From IMG/VR virus record IMGVR_UViG_3300042197_001567, positions 1 through 64,000 of that record: a DNA stretch of 64,000 nt; one strand, given 5' to 3'. This DNA is from a virus. Under the pieces are notes generated by a model that was given only the letters and a program-made list of their open reading frames with translations, did not search any database and was not told the origin of the DNA. The position numbers were made by a program, and so were the translations under genes. Positions within the stretch are counted from its first letter, which is position 1. Each line of letters begins with the position of its first letter. Of this stretch, positions 59,211 through 64,000 are shown one piece after another.

Positions 59211-59237
59211 AACCCCCTTTTAACCGAGGGGGTTTTT
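59211..59237 (+). terminator. Terminator after fibre 2
   Basis: AACCCCCT and AGGGGGTT form the stem around TTTAACCG and are followed by T5. No promoter octamer lies between it and fibre 3, so fibre 3 may depend on readthrough. Confidence 0.75.
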
Positions 59238-59252
59238 AAAAAAAATAAAAAA

Positions 59253-61277
59253 ATGGCTTTTGTAATAATTGACGATCCGGTAGGTGGTATCAGTACAACG
59301 GTAAGAACTGGGTACAATAATAAGGCTCTAGGACCAAATTCAGTAGTTTTAGGTGGATTTGGAAATACTTCGTTATCAAAGTATGGAATAATTTCTGGTG
59401 GTTATTGTAATACAAATATTGGTTACTTATCAAACATCGATGGTGGTAGAAGAAACACAACCACAGGTTGTTATTCAAATATAGGAGGTGGTTATTGTAA
59501 TATAACCACTGCTGTTTTATCATCAATAAATGGTGGTTTTAGAAATACGATAACAGGTGGTAATGCAACAATAAACGGAGGTACAACAAATTTCGCGTCT
59601 GGTCTTGTTTCTACAATAGGTGGTGGATGTCAAAATATTGCCACTGGTGGTTGTTCTGTCGTTTCTGGTGGATATTTAAATTCGGCGACCAACACTAACT
59701 CTAGTATTGTAGGTGGTTGTTTAAACACTGCATCTGGTCAGTATAGTTTTATAGGTGGCGGTAGTAATAACACTGCGTCTAGTCTTAATTCAATTGTTAC
59801 TGGTGGATTTTCTAACATCGCAAATAATTTATGTTCTGGTGTTCATGGTGGTTCTTTTAATGAAGCCCTTGGTGAATTTTCATTCATAGGTGGTGGTAAA
59901 GATAACACAGTTTTATGTTCAGTATCAACTGTTGTTGGTGGTAACTATAATACAGTTAATTCTGAATGTGCGATTATTGGCGCTGGTCAAAACAATACTA
60001 TTGAATCAAATTATGGTTTTATTGGTGGTGGTTTATACAATACATTGGATGCTGATAGCTCATCTATTGTTGCAGGATTTAACAATTTAGCATTAGGATC
60101 ACTTTCTTTTATTGGTGGTGGTAGATTAAATACTGTACTATCAAACATGTCAGTAATCGGTGGAGGTTTTAGTAATGATAACTTTGCAACTTACGGTACC
60201 GTTGGTGGTGGTTCTGAAAACACTGTAATTCTGGACGGATCAACAATTGCTGGAGGTCAGTTTAATACTGTTATACAATATAACTCTACAGTTGCTGGAG
60301 GTTATGGGAACTTTATTGATGGTAACTGTTCATTCGCAGTAGGTAATAGTAACGTTGTTAGTGGTGATTCGTCTTATGTAATTTCTAATAGTTCTACATT
60401 AAATGCAACAAATTCAGCAATTATTGGTGGTTCTGGAATTATTGGAAACGATAGTGACACTGTTTATGTTCCTTATTTGAATATCCAAAATGTAACCACA
60501 GGAACTTCAATTTCTAATCTAGGAATTACTTCCGCAGGTTTAGTTGTGTTTGGTGATGACTTAACAGGATCCACACCATCATTGGCACAAACAATAGCAG
60601 TTGACCCTCTTACAGGTGGAAACATTGTAATGACCACCTCAACAGCAATCATTTCTGAAAACACTCAAGGTAATATGAGTGTTAACGATTCCGGGTTAGG
60701 CGCTCAAATATTTATGCAAACCGCAGCAAGTGGAGATACTGTGGATAGTGTATATGATCAACAAAACACTTCTATTTCAGTTCAAGTTAGAGACAATTTG
60801 ATAATTCAAAGTAACCTACAAATGTCCACTAAAGAAATTAAATTAACAACAATTGATAACCCACTTGGAACAACTGGTTCAACCGATACGGGTGTTGTAA
60901 TTAACGGTTACAAATATGTTACGGCAACTTTGGTTACAAATGATGCAACACCAACCGATATAATTAAAATTGAAAATTCTACAGGTGAATTAGTTGGTGG
61001 TGTCACAAATGTAAAAGTATGGTGTAATGCTTATGATACTTCATTAGTATCTTCAGGATTATCACAAGAATTTACTTCAGCATATCTTGTTGACGGATCT
61101 TCAGTTCTTTCTCAATTATCTTTAACTCCAACAACAAATTTAAATTACTCTAGTTTTGATCCGACTGTAAGCGCGGATTTAACTTACACAACATCACCAG
61201 CAAGAGTAATAGTCGAGGTGACTGGTTTAGCTTCAGATTCCGTATCATGGAAATGTAGGGCTAGATGGTCTCAATAA
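59253..61277 (+). CDS. Giant fibre 3: YadA-head-like repeat fibre
   Basis: A 674-residue protein starting MAFVIIDDPVGGISTTVRTG, the anchor shared with fibres 1 and 2. This start is preferred over a longer frame that would begin inside fibre 2 and read through its terminator. Nearly 400 residues of head repeats (GG-x-x-N-x-A-x-x-x-x-S-x-I-x-GG) follow, then a neck (DTVYVPYLNIQNVTTG, like 'VYVPYLNI' in fibres 1 and 2). The C-terminal domain (about 480-674) is beta-rich and ends RVIVEVTGLASDSVSWKCRARWSQ and may be the receptor-binding tip. Confidence 0.85.
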   Translation: MAFVIIDDPVGGISTTVRTGYNNKALGPNSVVLGGFGNTSLSKYGIISGGYCNTNIGYLSNIDGGRRNTTTGCYSNIGGGYCNITTAVLSSINGGFRNTITGGNATINGGTTNFASGLVSTIGGGCQNIATGGCSVVSGGYLNSATNTNSSIVGGCLNTASGQYSFIGGGSNNTASSLNSIVTGGFSNIANNLCSGVHGGSFNEALGEFSFIGGGKDNTVLCSVSTVVGGNYNTVNSECAIIGAGQNNTIESNYGFIGGGLYNTLDADSSSIVAGFNNLALGSLSFIGGGRLNTVLSNMSVIGGGFSNDNFATYGTVGGGSENTVILDGSTIAGGQFNTVIQYNSTVAGGYGNFIDGNCSFAVGNSNVVSGDSSYVISNSSTLNATNSAIIGGSGIIGNDSDTVYVPYLNIQNVTTGTSISNLGITSAGLVVFGDDLTGSTPSLAQTIAVDPLTGGNIVMTTSTAIISENTQGNMSVNDSGLGAQIFMQTAASGDTVDSVYDQQNTSISVQVRDNLIIQSNLQMSTKEIKLTTIDNPLGTTGSTDTGVVINGYKYVTATLVTNDATPTDIIKIENSTGELVGGVTNVKVWCNAYDTSLVSSGLSQEFTSAYLVDGSSVLSQLSLTPTTNLNYSSFDPTVSADLTYTTSPARVIVEVTGLASDSVSWKCRARWSQ

Positions 61278-61295
61278 AATTATTTTAATAATAAT

Positions 61296-61321
61296 AACCC
61301 CACACTTAAGTGGGGTTTTTT
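61296..61321 (+). terminator. Terminator after fibre 3
   Basis: CCCCAC and GTGGGG pair around ACTTAA, followed by six to seven T. Confidence 0.8.
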
Positions 61322-61342
61322 GTTTTATACACTTTTGATTTT

Positions 61343-61350
61343 CATTTATT
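61343..61350 (+). promoter_or_regulatory. Variant promoter octamer (CATTTATT)
   Basis: CATTTATT lies 11 nt before the ATG at 61362. It differs from the consensus at the first and last base. Confidence 0.3.
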
Positions 61351-61361
61351 ATTTTAAAGGT

Positions 61362-62105
61362 ATGTTTGTAAGTATATGTAACAAAGAATACTTGGTTGGA
61401 TATGAAGTAATGTTAAAATCTTTGACTGATACAAATCCAAGAGTTATAAATGAAAATATCCCCTTTTATTTAATTAGTAATGATTTGACTGATGAAGATT
61501 TGATCGTGTCAAAAAAAATTCACTCAAATATTACATTAATGAATTACAACACAGAAAAATACGAAAAATTAAAAAAGTTACAAGAAGGTCAAGTTGTTTT
61601 TGGAGACTATAGTAAGTATGAAATATTTTCTTTAGATTTTTTAGATAAAATAATATTTCTAGATACCGATATTGTTGTGTTAGGAAATATCGATCATTTG
61701 ATAGACTTCAAAGAAGATTTCGGTGCGGTTAGAGAATTATACATTGATCAATATAACACTGGAGTTATGGTGATTGGAAAAAAATATCTCAATAAAGAAG
61801 TTACTGATCACCTTATTCATCTTACAACAATTTATGGAACAACTGAACATTTAGATCAAGACATAATTGATCATTACTTCAGTGACATAATTACCCCACT
61901 ACCAATAGAGTACAATTATTTAAAAACATATTCAAAACAAATATTTCAAAATACAGGACTTCCAAAGTATTTAAAAATTTTACACTTCATTGTAAAAAAA
62001 CCTTGGCAAAATAAACCATTGGTGTTTTTAGAGGAAGGTACAATTTGGCAAGAAAAATATTGGTTTGATGTTTATTCTAAAATATTAAAATTAAAAAATG
62101 GTTAA
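61362..62105 (+). CDS. Glycosyltransferase family 8
   Basis: A 247-residue GT8 (glycogenin/LgtC-like) enzyme starting MFVSICNKEYLVGYEVMLKSL. Motifs: 'KIIFLDTDIVVLGNIDHLIDF' with the metal DTD, 'QYNTGVMVIGKKYLNKEV' (NTGV), 'HLDQDIIDHYF' (DQD) and 'ILHFIVKKPWQNKPL' (HFxxxxKPW). The upstream Met at 61320 lies in the terminator, so 61362 is preferred. It overlaps the next gene by 8 nt. It is the first of four coupled genes after the fibres, which suggests that fibres are the acceptor. Confidence 0.85.
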   Translation: MFVSICNKEYLVGYEVMLKSLTDTNPRVINENIPFYLISNDLTDEDLIVSKKIHSNITLMNYNTEKYEKLKKLQEGQVVFGDYSKYEIFSLDFLDKIIFLDTDIVVLGNIDHLIDFKEDFGAVRELYIDQYNTGVMVIGKKYLNKEVTDHLIHLTTIYGTTEHLDQDIIDHYFSDIITPLPIEYNYLKTYSKQIFQNTGLPKYLKILHFIVKKPWQNKPLVFLEEGTIWQEKYWFDVYSKILKLKNG

Positions 62106-63003
62106 AAGACATTACGAGCAACACGAGTTATTAAAATATAACCAACGTGAACCTAACATTACAAATTATGAAGGAAAAGAATTATTATTACATTTTGATT
62201 CTTTTTGTTTAGGAGATACAATTTGTTTTTCTTCTTTTATGGATTCTTTTATGGAATATCATAAACCAAGATTTGTTTGGGTCACAACATTTTTTCCCCA
62301 TTTATTAAAATCACACAGACCTGATTATGAATTTGTTTCCGCGCAAAATGATAAGTTTTTAGATGTGGACAAACTTTTAGACATAGGTTATGACAAAGAT
62401 AATATGAGCCACACAACAGGAGGAATGTTTTATGCCGTTAAAGATACAATGCAATTACCACAACATTTTTCACCTAGCGATTGTCCTGTAATTCCATTCG
62501 AAAGAAAAATAAACCCTAGAAAAATTACAATAGGTCCAGAGACAATTAAATATATTTCGCAGTGGAACTATAAAGGTGGATGGCAATATGTTGTTGATTA
62601 TTTAAACAATTGTGGTTTTGAGGTTTATAATATTTCATATGAAAACACATTAAATTTAAAAAATGTTTATGGTATTCATGGTCACGACGACTTGAATGTT
62701 GCAATTTCACATATAAATGAATCTAGATTTTTTGTTGGTCTATCATCAGGTCTTTCATGGTTATCATGGGCATATAAGGTTCCAGTTGTGATGATATCGA
62801 ATTTTACAAAAAGACAAAACGAATTTGATTGCTTTAGAGTTGAGAACTTAAATGTGTGTAACGGATGTTTTAATGTATTTCCGAATATTAAATCTGATTG
62901 TCCGGTTTTGAATAATACCAACAGACAAAATGAATGTCACTTAACAATTACACCTCAAATGGTTATAGATAAAATAAACATGGCTATTGAATTTACAAAA
63001 TAA
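62098..63003 (+). CDS. Autotransporter-heptosyltransferase-like (BAHT/GT9-type) enzyme
   Basis: A 301-residue protein: 'LLLHFDSFCLGDTICFSSFMDSF', 'TIGPETIKYISQWNYKGGWQYVVDYLNNCGFEVYNIS', 'ISHINESRFFVGLSSGLSWLSWAYKVPVVMISNFTKRQNEF' and a four-Cys segment (CNGC, then Cys 11 and 23 residues after the second Cys). This is the pattern of bacterial autotransporter heptosyltransferases (AAH/TibC), where four Cys hold Fe3+ and the enzyme O-glycosylates self-associating adhesins. Here it follows YadA-head-like fibres, which makes them the obvious acceptor. It is translationally coupled to the GT8 gene. Confidence 0.8.
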   Translation: MVKRHYEQHELLKYNQREPNITNYEGKELLLHFDSFCLGDTICFSSFMDSFMEYHKPRFVWVTTFFPHLLKSHRPDYEFVSAQNDKFLDVDKLLDIGYDKDNMSHTTGGMFYAVKDTMQLPQHFSPSDCPVIPFERKINPRKITIGPETIKYISQWNYKGGWQYVVDYLNNCGFEVYNISYENTLNLKNVYGIHGHDDLNVAISHINESRFFVGLSSGLSWLSWAYKVPVVMISNFTKRQNEFDCFRVENLNVCNGCFNVFPNIKSDCPVLNNTNRQNECHLTITPQMVIDKINMAIEFTK

Positions 63004-63016
63004 AAAAAATATAATT

Positions 63017-63907
63017 ATGAAAATGGAAAAACAAAAGGAAAAAAAATATTCTATATTCCACATTGAAGGTGGTTTAGGAAAACATGTCTTGGCAACTGCG
63101 GTTGCACAATGTATTAAAAATAATCACCCAGACAGAGAATTAATTATTGTCTGTGGTTATCCTGAAATTTTTATAAATTTAAATTTTGTTAGTAGAGTTT
63201 ATAGAATTGGGTTAACACCTTATTTTTATGATGACTACATTAAAGATAAGGACAGTCTCATTTTCAAACACGAACCATATTTTACTTCGGATCACATAAA
63301 TAAAAAACTTCATTTACTTTTAAACTGGTGTAAACTGTATGGTTTAAAATATAATAATGAACAACCTCAATTAGTTTATAATGTAAGACAACAACAAATT
63401 GCTCATGGTAAATGGTTCAGAGATAAACCCGTAATGGTATTACAAACTAACGGAGGACCACTGCAGGAACAACAGTATACGTACTCTTGGACTAGAGACA
63501 TACCTTTTGATGTTGCCCAAAACATGGTAAATCATTTTTCAACAAAGTATCATGTAATTCAAATATGTAGAGATCAATCTAATGTATTACAAAATGTTGA
63601 GGCACATTTTGGTCCAATGCCAAACATGGAACTATTTTCACTTTTGGCTTACGCACAAAAAAGAATTTTAATTGATTCATGTTTGCAACATGCGGCAGCA
63701 GCAATGAATTTACCATCCACAGTATTGTGGGTTGGTACATCACCAGACTTATTCGGTTATAAATTACATGAAAATATTGTGGCAAAATTACCAGAAAACT
63801 TCAGATTACCTGATAGTTATTTGTTCGACTACAATTTTAATGGTGTAACACATGAATGTCCTATGATGGATACAAACATTTTTGATATGACAAAAATTTT
63901 AAAGTAA
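63017..63907 (+). CDS. GT9-like glycosyltransferase
   Basis: A 296-residue GT-B enzyme resembling ADP-heptosyltransferases: N-terminal 'FHIEGGLGKHVLATAVAQCI' (glycine-rich acceptor-side loop) and 'ELIIVCGYPEIFI', and C-terminal 'MVLQTNGG', 'LLAYAQKRILIDSCLQHAAAAMNLPSTVLWVGTSPDLFGY', the D-S-x-x-x-H-x-A-x-A nucleotide-sugar site typical of GT9. The start at 63017 (MKMEKQKEKKYSIF) is preferred over a frame beginning within the previous gene. It is coupled to the following gene by TAATG. Confidence 0.8.
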   Translation: MKMEKQKEKKYSIFHIEGGLGKHVLATAVAQCIKNNHPDRELIIVCGYPEIFINLNFVSRVYRIGLTPYFYDDYIKDKDSLIFKHEPYFTSDHINKKLHLLLNWCKLYGLKYNNEQPQLVYNVRQQQIAHGKWFRDKPVMVLQTNGGPLQEQQYTYSWTRDIPFDVAQNMVNHFSTKYHVIQICRDQSNVLQNVEAHFGPMPNMELFSLLAYAQKRILIDSCLQHAAAAMNLPSTVLWVGTSPDLFGYKLHENIVAKLPENFRLPDSYLFDYNFNGVTHECPMMDTNIFDMTKILK

Positions 63908-64000
63908 TGGAAAATTGGGATTTTAAATTTCACGGAGGGTTTAAAAGAAACCATGAAAAAAATAAAAGGGCGATGATTGTTGGTACATTTCAACCATACC
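63907..64000 (+). CDS. HIGH-type nucleotidyltransferase, 5' part only
   Basis: ATG at 63907 overlaps the stop of the previous gene (TAATG). The visible 31 codons read MENWDFKFHGGFKRNHEKNK then RAMIVGTFQPY, cut by the window end. 'GTFQPYHxGH' is the typical start of the ATP sulfurylase/cytidylyltransferase superfamily, so a sugar- or sulfate-activating nucleotidyltransferase is expected. The next residues (HxGH) lie outside the window. Confidence 0.6.
   Translation, partial: MENWDFKFHGGFKRNHEKNKRAMIVGTFQPY

Noticed and set aside
59130-59252. N-terminal extension of fibre 3 by 41 codons
   Set aside because: It lies in fibre 2 coding DNA and a terminator. The conserved anchor MAFVIIDDP starts at 59253 as in the two paralogues.
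55403-61277. Regular short repeats that might be read as CRISPR or other DNA repeat arrays
   Set aside because: They are in-frame protein repeats (head repeats and TGGT units) with degenerate third positions. There are no identical direct repeats with unique spacers.
1-64000. Genome-wide reassignment of TGA (alternative genetic code), suggested by the TGA in the GT4 gene
   Set aside because: TGA ends other genes with tight overlaps (for example 9104-10678 and the sigma factor at 36521), and no other gene shows internal TGA.

Overview
The window is a piece of a large, strongly AT-rich, T4-like (myovirus-type) phage genome whose host is most likely a Bacteroidota/flavobacterial cell. The phage assignment rests on a complete T4-style head module (large terminase, portal, core protein, gp21-like prohead protease, scaffold, gp23-like major capsid protein), a gp5-like baseplate OB-fold protein, a gp55-like late sigma factor, PhoH and dUTPase. 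The host assignment rests on several things: A-rich leaders with no Shine-Dalgarno sequence; two well-formed Bacteroidota-type promoters (TTTG-N19/20-TAnnTTTG); a flavobacterial-looking bS21 ribosomal protein; and a small secreted protein whose signal peptide ends in FSQ. The genetic code looks standard, because TAA, TAG and TGA all end genes.

Layout. 0.1-9 kb is a protein-turnover and chaperone island: an arginyl/leucyl-tRNA-protein transferase (ATE/Bpt)-like protein, a complete tmRNA gene on the minus strand, an M20-like metallopeptidase, a ClpC-type ATPase without its N-domain but with a ClpP-docking VGF loop, a two-UVR-repeat protein resembling a ClpC adaptor, full-length DnaK, a KTSC protein and a nucleotidyltransferase. 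9-26.5 kb holds virion proteins and the head operon (terminase, first fibre, portal, core, protease, scaffold, capsid), with a bS21 gene embedded antisense. 26.5-31 kb is a mosaic of homing endonucleases, small genes and two proteins that start with a capsid-targeting-like peptide. 31-36.5 kb (minus strand) carries tail/baseplate genes, followed by the sigma factor. 37-49 kb (minus strand) is a dense overlapping operon of glycosyltransferases, methyltransferases, a cytidylyltransferase, PhoH, dUTPase and a DnaQ-like exonuclease, with GIY-YIG and Vsr-like homing endonucleases. 50-53 kb (minus strand) has small virion-type genes including a WYL-like protein. 53-61 kb (plus strand) has a Cys-rich appendage protein and two more giant YadA-head-like fibres sharing one N-terminal anchor. 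61-64 kb has GT8, an autotransporter-heptosyltransferase-like enzyme, a GT9-like enzyme and the start of a HIGH-type nucleotidyltransferase.

How it works together. An octamer TATTTATA (variants TATTTATT/C) precedes genes or operons on both strands in gene-sense orientation. It is probably the late promoter read by the gp55-like sigma factor. It falls into two spacing classes, and the short one (2-5 nt before ATG) suggests leaderless mRNAs. Several proteins start with a short amphipathic peptide ending in (I/L)-x-E, the consensus of T4 gp21 protease, so a set of internal head proteins can be proposed. The glycosyltransferases probably decorate fibres or capsid.

The strongest unusual signals are: (1) the tmRNA/ATE/ClpC/UVR/peptidase/DnaK cluster; (2) a GT4 glycosyltransferase gene interrupted by one in-frame TGA that sits in a 13-bp mRNA hairpin whose three G-U wobbles pair only on the coding strand, with synonymous Gly codons on both sides of the stop; (3) phage bS21 in a non-Shine-Dalgarno genome; and (4) the two-class promoter system.
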